Of a stretch of DNA of 64,000 bases, positions 8,172 through 16,947 are shown piece after piece (position 1 is the first letter of the stretch; every line of letters begins with the position of its first letter). The position numbers and the translations under genes are program-made. The notes below the pieces were generated by a model, which saw only the letters and a list, made by a program, of their open reading frames with translations, had not been told where the DNA came from and ran no database searches. This stretch comes from Thermoactinomyces daqus (GTDB taxonomy: Bacteria > Bacillota > Bacilli > Thermoactinomycetales > Thermoactinomycetaceae), in assembly GCF_000763315.1 (NCBI RefSeq), contig NZ_JPST01000020.1:1-64000 (forward strand), written 5' to 3'.

Positions 8172-8189
8172 TTGTTGTTTAAACAACAA
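8172..8189. promoter_or_regulatory. Perfect palindrome, likely TetR operator
   Basis: TTGTTGTTTAAACAACAA is an 18-base perfect inverted repeat 48 bases upstream of the TetR start and 223 bases upstream of the divergent dehydrogenase. Its size and place fit a TetR dimer site. Confidence 0.6.
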
Positions 8190-8411
8190 ATTGGATCGAA
8201 TTAACGAGTAATACGCCTTGTTTTGTTTACATTTTTATTATAAATTATTGACATATAATGAATAAACATCATCTGTAGTTTTACATGATAGTGATTTGTA
8301 CGACAAGATGTAATTGATTCCAGTTGAATAGTTGGAAGCATTCTTTACTTAGAATTTGAAGTAAACATCGCTTCTTTTTACAAGAATATTTAAATTATTG
8401 GAGGTTTGCAA

Positions 8412-9452
8412 ATGATCACTGCCAAAGCTCGAGCTGTTTATGGTCCGGACAAACCGTTTCAAGCAGCTGAAATTAAAAGGCGCGATCTTGATTCGCATGA
8501 TGTCCTGATTGAAATTAAATATGCTGGCATTTGTCATTCCGACATCCACACTGCCCGCGGCGAATGGGGACCTGTAAACTATCCACTCGTTCCCGGACAC
8601 GAGATTGCGGGCATTGTCACGGATGTAGGAGCTGAGGTCACCAAGTACAAAGTAGGTGACCGGGTAGGGGTCGGATGTATGGTGGACTCCTGCGGAGAGT
8701 GTGAGAACTGCCGTAAGGGAGAAGAACAATACTGTCTCAATGGCATGGTTCCTACTTATGCCGGTGTGGATAAATACGGCGAGCCTACTCAAGGCGGATA
8801 TTCCACCCACATTGTCGTAAAGGAAGACTTCGTAGTAAAAATTCCTGACAACATTGAGCTTGACGTTGCAGCACCATTACTTTGCGCCGGTATTACAACC
8901 TATTCGCCGCTAAAACGCTGGGGTACCGGACCAGGTAAAAAAGTGGCCATTGTCGGTATGGGCGGTCTTGGTCATATGGCAGTTCAAATTGCACATGCCA
9001 TGGGGGCCGAGGTTACCGTTCTGTCGCAAACATTGAAGAAAAAAGAAGATGGCCTGAAATTAGGCGCAGATCATTATTACGCTACAAGCGATCCGGAAAC
9101 ATTCGAGAAACTGGCCGGAACATTTGATTTAATTCTTAACACGGTAAGTGCAAAAATCGATCTGAATGCGTACTTGTCACTGCTCACACTGGATGGCACG
9201 CTGGTTAACGTTGGTGCTCCCGCGGAACCGTTGTCACTAAACGTAATGTCTCTCATCGGTCAACGCCGTTCATTTGCAGGTTCACTGATTGGAGGAATCC
9301 GGGAGACGCAGGAAATGCTCGAGTTCTGCGCAAAACACAATGTAGTTCCTAAGATTGAAGTCATTTCAGCCGACCAAATTGATGAAGCCTACGAACGCGT
9401 ATTGGCTTCAAATGTGAAATATCGCTTCGTGATTGACACCAGCACCATGTAA
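8412..9452 (+). CDS. Zinc-dependent alcohol dehydrogenase, NAD(P)-dependent (cinnamyl alcohol dehydrogenase/YahK type)
   Basis: A 346-residue medium-chain dehydrogenase. Catalytic zinc ligands are C41 (GICHSD), H63-E64 (GHE) and a C-terminal-side cysteine in LLCAGITTY; the structural zinc has C94, C97, C100 and C108 ([15 protein letters not shown]). The nucleotide fold shows [15 protein letters not shown] near 180. These enzymes reduce aldehydes or oxidise alcohols. The start at 8412 follows GGAGG by 7 bases; an upstream TTG two codons earlier is less well placed. It is monocistronic, with a strong terminator after it, and divergent from the TetR gene, suggesting induction by an aldehyde or related compound. 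Confidence 0.9.
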   Translation: MITAKARAVYGPDKPFQAAEIKRRDLDSHDVLIEIKYAGICHSDIHTARGEWGPVNYPLVPGHEIAGIVTDVGAEVTKYKVGDRVGVGCMVDSCGECENCRKGEEQYCLNGMVPTYAGVDKYGEPTQGGYSTHIVVKEDFVVKIPDNIELDVAAPLLCAGITTYSPLKRWGTGPGKKVAIVGMGGLGHMAVQIAHAMGAEVTVLSQTLKKKEDGLKLGADHYYATSDPETFEKLAGTFDLILNTVSAKIDLNAYLSLLTLDGTLVNVGAPAEPLSLNVMSLIGQRRSFAGSLIGGIRETQEMLEFCAKHNVVPKIEVISADQIDEAYERVLASNVKYRFVIDTSTM

Positions 9453-9500
9453 GTTGCTTCAATATGAAGTCCCAACGGAATTAAATACTAAAGGAAATTT

Positions 9501-9531
9501 GAGGCGGTCTTTAGGAAACCGCCTCTTTTTT
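9501..9531 (+). terminator. Rho-independent terminator of the alcohol dehydrogenase gene
   Basis: GAGGCGGT (9501-9508) pairs with ACCGCCTC (9518-9525), followed by TTTTTT. Confidence 0.9.
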
Positions 9532-9977
9532 CATTCATCCTTTACTGCGATGGTAGATGGCGCACAGTGCACCCCTCATAAAAAACTGAGTCAGACTTCT
9601 TCCGCGTCATGATCAAAAGGGGAATGAAAAAAGCGCATAAAAAAAGAGACACACAGTCCCCCATTTTACGAAACGGCCAGGAATGCGAACATAAGTTCCT
9701 TGATGGAGGCGAACCCAACCCGATTGCCCTGCACACAGGCAAAGACTGACAGACAACCAACCACGCTTCGTTTTTCATATCCCAACCGATCAGTGACCCG
9801 TTGGACAGTATGGTTTCATACCAAAGGACGATTCATCAATCTGGTCAATGGGAAAGAGAAACGATGAATGCTTACGGGATCAAGAAAAAGAAGCAAGGCC
9901 TTTTTATAAAGATGGCGACGATTTAAAGGAACCTTTGGATTTGGGGTAAAATCATGACAGGTAATCACGATGCTGTA
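9532..9977. other. Intergenic region without a recognisable gene
   Basis: About 450 bases between the dehydrogenase terminator and the sirtuin. Frames on both strands are short or lack known motifs and ribosome sites. The tail (about 9900-9970) is AT-rich and probably holds the sirtuin promoter. Confidence 0.4.
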
Positions 9978-9994
9978 AAAGAGGAGTGAACTTT

Positions 9995-10753
9995 ATGAAA
10001 GAATTTATTGAGTTGATCCAAAACTCCAACCATCTGGTTGCCCTTACTGGTGCGGGTATGTCGACAGAAAGCGGCCTTCCCGATTTTCGTTCACAAGGCG
10101 GGCTTTGGTGCGGAAGAGATCCTTACGAAATCGCCAGTCCGCAAGCGATCGGAACAGATGACTTTTTTGAATTCTACCAAATGCGCATTGAAGACCTATT
10201 GAAACATAAACCCAATATTGGTCATTATGTGCTCACTAAACTGGAGAAGGAAGGAATTTTAAAAGCGCTTCTTACGCAAAATATCGATGGTTTCCATCAA
10301 CTGTCAGGAACGCAGAGGGTTATCGAAGTACATGGTCATATGCGCTATCTGGTCTGCTCCCGCTGTGGAAAAGAGTATCCCGCCACTGCTTATCGCCAAT
10401 GCACTTATTATTGTACAGATGAGAATTGTAAAGCGCCGATTCGTCCGCCAATCGTTCTGTTCGGCGAACCACTGGACTCGGATGCTTGGGATTCAGCCGT
10501 TCAAGAAGTAGAACAAGCAGATACGGTACTGGTAATGGGCACTTCTCTTCAAGTTTATCCTTTTGCCGGATTGGTGGAGTTAGCACATGAAACAGGTTCA
10601 AAAATCATGATCATCAACAAAACTTCCACTCCTTTGGATTATTTGGCCGATCATGTCATTCATGAGAGCATCAGCAAAATATTAAGTGAAATTGCAACAT
10701 CCATATTCGGAAACGATTGGTTTGCTCACTTGAAGGAACACAATCAGGTGTAA
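9995..10753 (+). CDS. NAD-dependent protein deacylase, sirtuin (Sir2/CobB family)
   Basis: A 252-residue sirtuin. It has the NAD-binding ALTGAGMSTESGLPDFRS, the TQNIDGFHQLSG motif, the catalytic histidine in EVHGHM, and a zinc-binding module with two cysteine pairs (CSRC, then CTDENC). The later GTSLQVYPFAGL and INKTSTPLD motifs complete the Rossmann fold. Sirtuins remove acetyl or longer acyl groups from lysines using NAD. The ATG at 9995 is preferred over a GTG three codons upstream because AGAGGAG lies at proper distance only from the ATG. It stands alone between a terminator and a convergent hydrolase gene. Confidence 0.93.
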   Translation: MKEFIELIQNSNHLVALTGAGMSTESGLPDFRSQGGLWCGRDPYEIASPQAIGTDDFFEFYQMRIEDLLKHKPNIGHYVLTKLEKEGILKALLTQNIDGFHQLSGTQRVIEVHGHMRYLVCSRCGKEYPATAYRQCTYYCTDENCKAPIRPPIVLFGEPLDSDAWDSAVQEVEQADTVLVMGTSLQVYPFAGLVELAHETGSKIMIINKTSTPLDYLADHVIHESISKILSEIATSIFGNDWFAHLKEHNQV

Positions 10754-10878
10754 ACCTCAAATTCATAATAACACCGCCATGCAACTTAAGGCCGAAGCCA
10801 AAGCCCCCCGTTCTGACTTTGGCCATTTCCGCTTTAAAAGCGAATTGTAAGAATATGAAAAGAGGGGAACGGGCTCGG

Positions 10879-12111
10879 TCAGTCTTCGATTGCTTGGTAA
10901 ACCATAGTCCAGAAGTCGTGGATCAGCCGCGCTGAATCCGGGGTGGACATCCCGACCTGGGTGAGCAGGATTCCGATGAGCTGTTTGTCCGGGTCAGCGT
11001 ACGCCGAGGTGCCGGTACCACCGTCCCAGCCAAACTGACCGATGGACGCGTAGTCGCCACGATAGGTGCGCACCGCCATCCCGAATCCCCAGCCGCCATG
11101 CTGCCCTTGTCCGAACGATACATGTACGTTGTTTTTGGCCAGTGCGTCTCGGGCAGCTTGTTGCTCGGGTGTGAGGCGGTTGGTGGTCATCAGCTGGACG
11201 GCAGGCCGGGACAGGATCCGTTTGGTCCCTTGCATTCCGTGATTCAGCAGCATCTGGAAGTACGAATGATAATCGTCGACGGTGGAGACCAACCCACTGC
11301 CGCCTGACTGGAACGCCAGAGGCTGGCTGTATTGTCCGCCTGCAGCTTCGTCCCATACGATAAACTCTCCGGTCTGCGGATCAGGGCTGTAGGCGGTTGG
11401 CAACCTGTCAATCTTGTTGGAGGGCACATAGAAACCAGTGTCCTTCATCCCCAATGGATCGAAGATCCGTTCGTGCAGGAACGTAGCGAATGGCTGCCCT
11501 GTTACCCTGGCGACAAGTACGCCGAGTACATCGTGACTGATGTGGTACTGCCAGCGCTCTCCAGGCTGGTACATTAGCGGAAGCATTCCAAGGCGGCGCA
11601 TCCACTCGTCCGGCTCAGGATAATCTGTCATTCTTTGAGGGAATATACCATGCTCAAAAACTGCAGCCATGATTGGAAAGTCTAGCGACGTCAAATCCAT
11701 TCCAAGCCCGAACGTAGAGGTCAACAGATCCCGTACGGTTATCGGCCTTCGCGCAGGCACGGTTTCGTCCAGCGGGCCATCGACTCGCTTCAGCACCTGC
11801 CGGTTGGCGAGTTCAGGCAGCCACTGCTCTACTGGATCATCCAGCCGCAGCTTGCACTCGTCGAGCAGGACCATCGCCGCTGCCATCGTAACCGGCTTGG
11901 ATGTCGAGGCCATCCGGAAGATCGTGTCCCGGCGCATCGGCGCGCCACCGTCATGGCGCATTGTCCCGATCGCTTCGACGTGAGTCTCACCGCACCGGCT
12001 GACCAGGGCGACAAGTCCAGGAATCTTCCCGGACTCGACATGCCGTTCCAGCACGTCACGCATTCGACGCAACCCTGCTTTGGAGAATCCTCTGCTTTTT
12101 TGTCCCATCAT
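10879..12111 (-). CDS. Serine hydrolase, class C beta-lactamase-related family
   Basis: A ~410-residue protein of the beta-lactamase/esterase EstB/DD-peptidase family. The nucleophile motif is MASTSKPV (SxxK, roughly residue 70), the second motif YHIS in ERWQYHISHDVLG takes the place of the usual Tyr-x-Asn, and FGWDGGTGTSAYADP occupies the KTG/HTG position. There is no signal peptide, so it is probably cytoplasmic, and an esterase or peptidase role is likelier than antibiotic resistance. Two ATGs lie 4 and 5 codons inside the longest frame and fit the GGAGAG site better. It is GC-richer than its neighbours and monocistronic, converging with the sirtuin. Confidence 0.85.
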   Translation of the reverse strand: MMGQKSRGFSKAGLRRMRDVLERHVESGKIPGLVALVSRCGETHVEAIGTMRHDGGAPMRRDTIFRMASTSKPVTMAAAMVLLDECKLRLDDPVEQWLPELANRQVLKRVDGPLDETVPARRPITVRDLLTSTFGLGMDLTSLDFPIMAAVFEHGIFPQRMTDYPEPDEWMRRLGMLPLMYQPGERWQYHISHDVLGVLVARVTGQPFATFLHERIFDPLGMKDTGFYVPSNKIDRLPTAYSPDPQTGEFIVWDEAAGGQYSQPLAFQSGGSGLVSTVDDYHSYFQMLLNHGMQGTKRILSRPAVQLMTTNRLTPEQQAARDALAKNNVHVSFGQGQHGGWGFGMAVRTYRGDYASIGQFGWDGGTGTSAYADPDKQLIGILLTQVGMSTPDSARLIHDFWTMVYQAIED

Positions 12112-12313
12112 GAATCTCTCCATTGTTCTGTCTTTGCGAAAGCTCTGCTTCAGCTATGGGGATGAGAGCGAGCGTCAGGCGAGGGAAGAGGATTTTTACC
12201 CCTCTCGCAAGCCTGGAAGACCTTTGTTCGAATAGTAGTAGTTCTTTGAAAACCGAATGCAGGAAACGATCTGCAACGTAAAATCTTCAACTTAATCTTT
12301 GACCCCAAAAAGC

Positions 12314-12682
12314 CTATTCCCCTCTACCGAGCTTTTTACGAATGTTCTCGTTCAATTGTTCTTTTCTTTTTCCGTTCCAAGTTTGCCCTTGAAGCTCATG
12401 CAACAGATCATCGCAAAAACCACCGACATCCTGCCCCACTACATCAAGTACATCCATACCCTCTTGTGCTTTTGATTCAAAAAATTCCAGTACATCTTGT
12501 AGCACTTTAAACATGAACATGGCAGAGTCATGATCGGCTGCAGAAGTCCATAAGAAATTCTCAATCTCATTCATCACGATCTGATAATCCCTTGGCAGAG
12601 AATTAATCCGTTTTTTGTAACGTCTATATTCCGCTTTTTCTTGTTTCCATCTTTGTAAAATCGAAAAAATATTAATTTCCAT
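12314..12682 (-). CDS. DUF1048 family protein
   Basis: A 122-residue, mostly helical, charged protein. Phrases such as YRRYKKRINSLPRDYQIVMNEIE and FCDDLLHELQGQTWNGKRKEQLNENI match the DUF1048 family, which nearly always occurs directly behind a PadR-type regulator, as here. Function is unknown. Its ATG overlaps the end of the padR gene by 11 bases, implying translational coupling. The start has an AAGGAGAA site. Confidence 0.82.
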   Translation of the reverse strand: MEINIFSILQRWKQEKAEYRRYKKRINSLPRDYQIVMNEIENFLWTSAADHDSAMFMFKVLQDVLEFFESKAQEGMDVLDVVGQDVGGFCDDLLHELQGQTWNGKRKEQLNENIRKKLGRGE

Positions 12683-13004
12683 CTTTATTCTCCTTTAATT
12701 CATTTATTTTTGATGCGATAAAATCCCATTTACGCCAAAAGGTTTGGAGTTGATTTCGACCCGCCTCATTGAGTGTGTAGAACTTTCGTGGCGGTCCGAT
12801 TTTAGAAGGCTTCTTCTGAATGTTGACTAATTTGTTCTTTTCTAGCCTCAGTAAAATCGTGTATACCGTTCCTTCAACAACATCTTCAAAACCTAGGGAA
12901 TTCAACTTTTTCACGATCTCGTAGCCATAAGTTTCTTTCCGGCTGATGATTTCGAGTACACAACCCTCCAAAATACCCTTTAGCATCTCGGTCAAATCTT
13001 CCAA
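12672..13004 (-). CDS. PadR family transcriptional regulator
   Basis: A 110-residue winged-helix regulator: GCVLEIISRKETYGYEIVKKL, EGTVYTILLRLEKNKLV and GPPRKFYTLNEAG are the PadR signature. I chose the TTG at 13004 (protein beginning MEDLTEMLKGILEG) because AGAGGGG lies 8 bases upstream and relatives start the same way; the ATG at 13013 touches the ribosome site. It forms an operon with the DUF1048 gene and probably autoregulates: the AT-rich promoter region at 13020-13065 contains repeated TAGTA/TACTA half-sites. Confidence 0.9.
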   Translation of the reverse strand: MEDLTEMLKGILEGCVLEIISRKETYGYEIVKKLNSLGFEDVVEGTVYTILLRLEKNKLVNIQKKPSKIGPPRKFYTLNEAGRNQLQTFWRKWDFIASKINELKENKDGN

Positions 13005-13222
13005 AGCGAGCATCCCCTCTACTTTGTAACACTTAGTACATCTATATAGTATTACTAGGTAGATGGTAGTGTCAATATCCTGATTTATTTTTTCCTGAAA
13101 ATGTGAAAAATTTGGGGGGGTAGAAGCAGCGAACACCGAAAACAACGGATGGGCTGATTGCTGATCCGGGATGTCCTGACCAGTAATGCAGCCCCGAGGA
13201 AACCGTTTCACATGGAAATGTG

Positions 13223-13428
13223 CTACCATTCCTGTAATTTTTCGACTTCGGTCTCCTGCGCTTTTAATTCTTTATTGATCACACTTAAATCCTGGATCAT
13301 CTCTTCTTCTGAATACAGTTCACGTAACAACTCCCCTACGAACGCGGTGGATCGATATCCAGGTCGAACTCATACGGATCTTTAAGCGCAACCACATCAA
13401 ACGGCTCGGGTTCACCAAAACATCTCAT
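13223..13428 (-). pseudogene. Small hypothetical ORF, frameshifted
   Basis: From ATG at 13428 the frame reads MRCFGEPEPFDVVALKDPYE then DLDIDPPRS and stops; a one-base shift restores FVGELLRELYSEEEM and INKELKAQETEVEKLQEW to a TAG at 13223. Coding character continues across the shift, so this looks like a ~68-residue gene with a helical C terminus and a frameshift. I recognise no family. Confidence 0.4.
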
Positions 13429-13509
13429 ATTCGAATCGCCACCTTTCACAAACCTTTTTCTTCATTTTGAAGAAAACGTAATCCGGCTTAGGTACATGTT
13501 AAACGCATC

Positions 13510-13524
13510 ACTGATTGAATCAGT
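13510..13524. promoter_or_regulatory. 15-base perfect palindrome in an intergenic region
   Basis: ACTGATTGAATCAGT is a perfect 7-1-7 inverted repeat within a gene-poor stretch (13429-13825). It could bind a dimeric regulator, but no clear gene start lies next to it. The remaining part of this stretch holds a weak bidirectional hairpin at about 13622-13661 and, on the minus strand up to the CRISPR repeat, a truncated frame ending IPLKELQAAAKTGRIQEED with no recognised family. Confidence 0.3.
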
Positions 13525-13825
13525 AAACATGACAGACACAGATAAAAGATTATGCTAATTGGCTTGTACATATCTCCGAAAGTTAGGATAAACCATGATC
13601 ATGGAGAAAGCTGAACAGAACAAAAAAAGCCCGGTTCAGAACAAAATTTCCCCGGCTTTTACAAACTTATGGTTTTCCCCTGTTGTTTTATGGAAATTTG
13701 TGCCCTCGGATTAACATTCCAGTTCCTGCTTGCGTTCAACGATATCTTCTTCCTGAATTCGCCCGGTCTTTGCAGCAGCTTGAAGTTCTTTCAGAGGAAT
13801 GCGTTTCGGTTTTTCTGTTGATGAT

Positions 13826-13939
13826 ATTCCAATTCTCCTACCAGAGGTGTATGGATTGAGACGGATCATGCTATTGAGGAAATTGCCTTTGGAGAGAAAA
13901 GAGTTTCAATCCTCATGCCCGCGGTGTATGGATTGAGAC
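13826..13939 (-). CRISPR. CRISPR locus 2a: two repeats, one spacer
   Basis: A degenerate repeat at 13826-13862 and a better one at 13903-13939 surround a 40-base spacer (13863-13902). The repeats end ATGGATTGAGAC on the plus strand, a variant of locus 1 (ATTGATTGAGAC). The sequence to the right (from 13940) begins GGCGTTCGCTG, the same as the other leaders, and runs into the 3' end of cas6. Confidence 0.75.
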
Positions 13940-14061
13940 GGCGTTCGCTGAAACCTTCAACGTCTTTGGCTCTCTCTAGGGCTTTCCGAACATCTCCTTG
14001 TCATAACAGGAAATTCGGCTATCCAGACCCCCTAGCAATCATTCTCTGAAGGTGATTTTTC

Positions 14062-14859
14062 TTATCCCATGCGGGTTTTGGGATTTCCGAACAACTCCGG
14101 GGATTTTTTCGAAGCCCCCCTGTGTTCGGAAATGTGTCGCTTCTCCAAGGGATCCAGCATGGTTTGTCCCAATCCCCACGCAGTCTTGTAGCCAAACCCC
14201 ATCAGTGCCCCATAGGAAATCAATTTCCAAACCATTTGCTGCTTTTCCTTTGGCAAAGCCTTAATATTCATGGCTATTTTCCCCTTGAATCCGATGACGT
14301 TAAATTCTCCGAAATGAACCCGCTCGGTGGCCACCTCCACCTGCTCGATCCGGATCAGATGAACCAGCGGTTCAAGATCCCCCCAGTCAACCGGTTCCCC
14401 GCTGAAAATCTCATACGCTTTGGCTGCGCTGGACAATAAGCGTTTCAGTTCAGGAAGGGGATAATAGTTCCCTCTTTGATAAAAGGTGGTCGGAGTCAAA
14501 AAATGCAGGGTGAAATTGGGTGAAAACTTCTCCTCTATGAAAGAACGGGAGTATGTTTGGCAATGAAACTCCTGAACGATTCCTTTCCAATCAATCAAGT
14601 CAATTTCCGGATGAAGCAACAAATGCTGTTGGATACAAGAAATCAGTTCCCGATTCGGCGTGTTAATCCACATCTCCCCTTTCTTCAACAACAGATGGGT
14701 CGAAAATACCTGCCGTTTCTTTCTGTCATGAAGAAGTTGAGACAAAACGGGAGACTGGCTTTGGATTGACCTCAGTACAAACGCATGGAATCGCTTTGAC
14801 AACACTCCAACTGTATTCCGGTGATATGGCGAGTCTGCCATCAAGCGTAAACGATACAT
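14062..14859 (-). CDS. cas6: CRISPR-associated endoribonuclease Cas6
   Basis: A 265-residue Cas6. The N terminus MYRLRLMADSP, the central FTLHFLTPTTFYQRGNYYPLP and the C-terminal glycine-rich loop ALMGFGYKTAWGLGQ are typical of the double-ferredoxin RAMP fold. Cas6 cuts CRISPR transcripts within each repeat and leaves the 8-base ATTGAAAC handle, which these repeats encode on the same strand. The start has a perfect AGGAGG. No other cas gene is present; cas6 sits between two mini-arrays, so effector and adaptation genes are elsewhere or lost. A second stub of the gene lies at 5065-5216. Confidence 0.88.
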   Translation of the reverse strand: MYRLRLMADSPYHRNTVGVLSKRFHAFVLRSIQSQSPVLSQLLHDRKKRQVFSTHLLLKKGEMWINTPNRELISCIQQHLLLHPEIDLIDWKGIVQEFHCQTYSRSFIEEKFSPNFTLHFLTPTTFYQRGNYYPLPELKRLLSSAAKAYEIFSGEPVDWGDLEPLVHLIRIEQVEVATERVHFGEFNVIGFKGKIAMNIKALPKEKQQMVWKLISYGALMGFGYKTAWGLGQTMLDPLEKRHISEHRGASKKSPELFGNPKTRMG

Positions 14860-14924
14860 GGAATCCTCCTGTAAAATCGGACTTCTCCTTTCATGAATGG
14901 AGATAGGCTTTCATTGGTGTTTTT

Positions 14925-15075
14925 ATTAATCTTCTTCTATCAGAAGTGCCGAAGTTCGCCAGAAAGTTTCATCCTCCTGCCTGAGGTGTATGGATTGAGA
15001 CTCCCAAGGCGCACCAAGCGCTGAATGTGGTGGACATCGTTTCAATCCTCCTGCCTGAGGTGTATGGATTGAGAC
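14925..15075 (-). CRISPR. CRISPR locus 2b: two repeats plus a degenerate third
   Basis: Repeats at 14966-15001 (36 bases, one A missing) and 15039-15075 enclose a 37-base spacer (15002-15038). A worn repeat remnant at about 14925-14949 follows, joined to a ~50-base block (14888-14935) that recurs at 4796-4845. The repeat stem CCTC/GAGG is kept with a different loop (CTGCCT). Confidence 0.75.
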
Positions 15076-15218
15076 GGCGTTCGCTGTACCCCTTAATTTT
15101 TATTGGGTTTATCCTTTATTTTCCGAGCATCTCCTCTATTGGACCAAGTTTCTGACTGTTCAACCGGATCTCTTTCTCATCAAAAATCCGGTTTCCCCTT
15201 TATTTTTGTGGTCTTCGG
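15076..15218 (-). promoter_or_regulatory. Putative CRISPR leader, copy 2
   Basis: This block is ~85-90% identical by eye to 5395-5535 and lies on the same side of the repeats; see that entry. Beyond it, 15219-15758 shows no gene that I can support. Confidence 0.6.
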
Positions 15219-15803
15219 CATTTCCGAACATCTCTTGGGTCTTTGTCGAAGCTCAGGGTGTTCGCCAATGACAAACATTTCGGTTGACCGATGAAATTTA
15301 AGGTTTACAAAATAGCAACCAATCTTCTTCCACTATTATATCAATTAAAAAAACAATGAAAAGATCGGATTTTGTTAACACCATGATGACAAAATCCTTT
15401 TCATCCCATAGCCTGTTCGCTTTTCACTCCATAAAAATCACCGGTTTCCCCTCATTCACCATCCGCTTTTCAACTGCAACATGTTTTTCTGAAGTTTTCA
15501 CGATCCCCGGCTCAACCCTTGATTTCATATGGAAACAAGCTGTCAATATTCCTGCGGGATTCAATGCGTCACTTCACCACCGGACGGGAATTGTATATCC
15601 AATTTTTGCATAAGTTTCTACCTGATAAACTTGATTACAAAACAAATTCCTGTTTTTTCCTTTATGAAATAAATAAAATGCAAACAAAATGGTAATTTTT
15701 CGAGTAAAACCCGATCTATTTCATCTTTATTGATAAAATGATAGGGTAATAGAAATGGGTGAATCAGATCAATTACATACCAACAGGAAAGAGGAGATGG
15801 TTG

Positions 15804-16865
15804 ATGAAGAGAAAACTGATCATATCCGTGCTGACGGTCTGCCTGACGATCAGTCTGACTCCCGGACCTTTGGAAAAAACCATCCCGACTGCATACGCGA
15901 CCTCCAAAGCGGAGGAAGGCAAACAAAAACTGAAAGATATTAAATCAAAGCAGAGTGAATCCAAAGCGGAAATCGCCAAAGTCCAAAAACTGATCGACGA
16001 GAAGCAAAAGGGGATTCATGAGATTGAAGCAAGAGCAGGCGCTTTGAATGATCAGATCGCCAAATTGAACAAAAGCATCGAAGCAAACAAAAAAGTGTTG
16101 GAACAATCACGGCAATCCTTGGGAAACAAGCTGAAACGGATCTATTTGCAAGGGAGCAACAGTTATATGGCCCAGCTCTTTGCAGCCGATTCGTTCAGTG
16201 ACTTCCTCAAACGATACGAGGTATTGCGTTTGATCGTCGAAAGTGATTATCAGGTGTTTAACGAATACATGACTGTGCAAAAAAATTTGGAGAAACAGCA
16301 AGCTGAATTGAACGAGAAACAAAAAAGCCTGACTGCGGAAATGGAAAAGGCAAATGAAGCAGTCAAGCAATATGAAGCTGAGCTGGACAAACACAAAAGC
16401 GAATTGGAAGAATATGAAAAGCAAGAAAATGCCGTTTTGAAACAATATGCCGGGTACTTTAACTCAGGCAGCGGCCAATTGGGCTGGCCGACCACACCGG
16501 GTATGGTGTACTGGAATTATATGCAGTTCCGCGGGAATCACTATCATAAAGGAGACGATTTTCCGCGGCCGAAAGGAACCCCCATTTTCGCTGCGGAAAG
16601 TGGTGTGGTTTTGAGGGTAAGTACTTCCGACCCGGACGGTTACGGGGTGTATATTGATATACAACATCCAAATGGGTTGCAAACACGGTACGCCCATATG
16701 TTTTTAAGCACTGTAACCGTTCATGCCGGTCAGCATGTAAGCCGCGGCCAAAAAATCGCCGAGGTGGGCAACAACGGACGATTTATTGGAGCGACCGGTT
16801 ATCACTTGCATTTTGAGGTTTGGAAAAACGGGCATACTGTCAATCCCAAACCTTATTTGCAATAA
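15804..16865 (+). CDS. Secreted murein hydrolase activator-like protein, EnvC-type coiled coil with M23 peptidase domain
   Basis: A 353-residue exported protein: signal peptide (KRKLIISVLTVCLTISL), a long coiled coil from about 35 to 215, and a LytM/M23 domain from about 240. Metallopeptidase motifs are HYHKGDD (H248, D252), YAH (H298) and YHLHFEVW (H334, H336), a complete set, so it is predicted to be an active endopeptidase. The start at 15804 fits an AGGAG site; the frame is open 15 codons further upstream without one. It would act on peptidoglycan outside the membrane, perhaps during division or sporulation. Monocistronic with its own terminator. Confidence 0.9.
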   Translation: MKRKLIISVLTVCLTISLTPGPLEKTIPTAYATSKAEEGKQKLKDIKSKQSESKAEIAKVQKLIDEKQKGIHEIEARAGALNDQIAKLNKSIEANKKVLEQSRQSLGNKLKRIYLQGSNSYMAQLFAADSFSDFLKRYEVLRLIVESDYQVFNEYMTVQKNLEKQQAELNEKQKSLTAEMEKANEAVKQYEAELDKHKSELEEYEKQENAVLKQYAGYFNSGSGQLGWPTTPGMVYWNYMQFRGNHYHKGDDFPRPKGTPIFAAESGVVLRVSTSDPDGYGVYIDIQHPNGLQTRYAHMFLSTVTVHAGQHVSRGQKIAEVGNNGRFIGATGYHLHFEVWKNGHTVNPKPYLQ

Positions 16866-16913
16866 CCCACCCCCTTTTGTTCTCAGGCATTTTGGACAAA
16901 TGAAAAGCGATGC

Positions 16914-16947
16914 AAAGGCTGCAGGTTCTTACTTGCGGCCTTTTTTT
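16914..16947 (+). terminator. Terminator of the M23 peptidase gene
   Basis: AAAGGCTGCAGGT pairs with ACTTGCGGCCTTT around a TCTT loop, followed by a T-run at 16941-16947. The T-run overlaps the stop codon of the convergent small gene. Confidence 0.85.

Noticed and set aside
9542..9778. A 78-codon minus-strand frame between dehydrogenase and sirtuin
   Set aside because: No ribosome site, odd composition and no family; treated as non-coding.
10790..10860. Hairpin GCCAAAG/CTTTGGC as terminator between sirtuin and serine hydrolase
   Set aside because: The stem is short, the loop is C-rich and no T-run follows on either strand.
14062..14859. Cas6 as part of a complete CRISPR-Cas operon
   Set aside because: No Cas1, Cas2, Cas3, Cas10 or other RAMP gene can be read in the flanks or anywhere else in the window.
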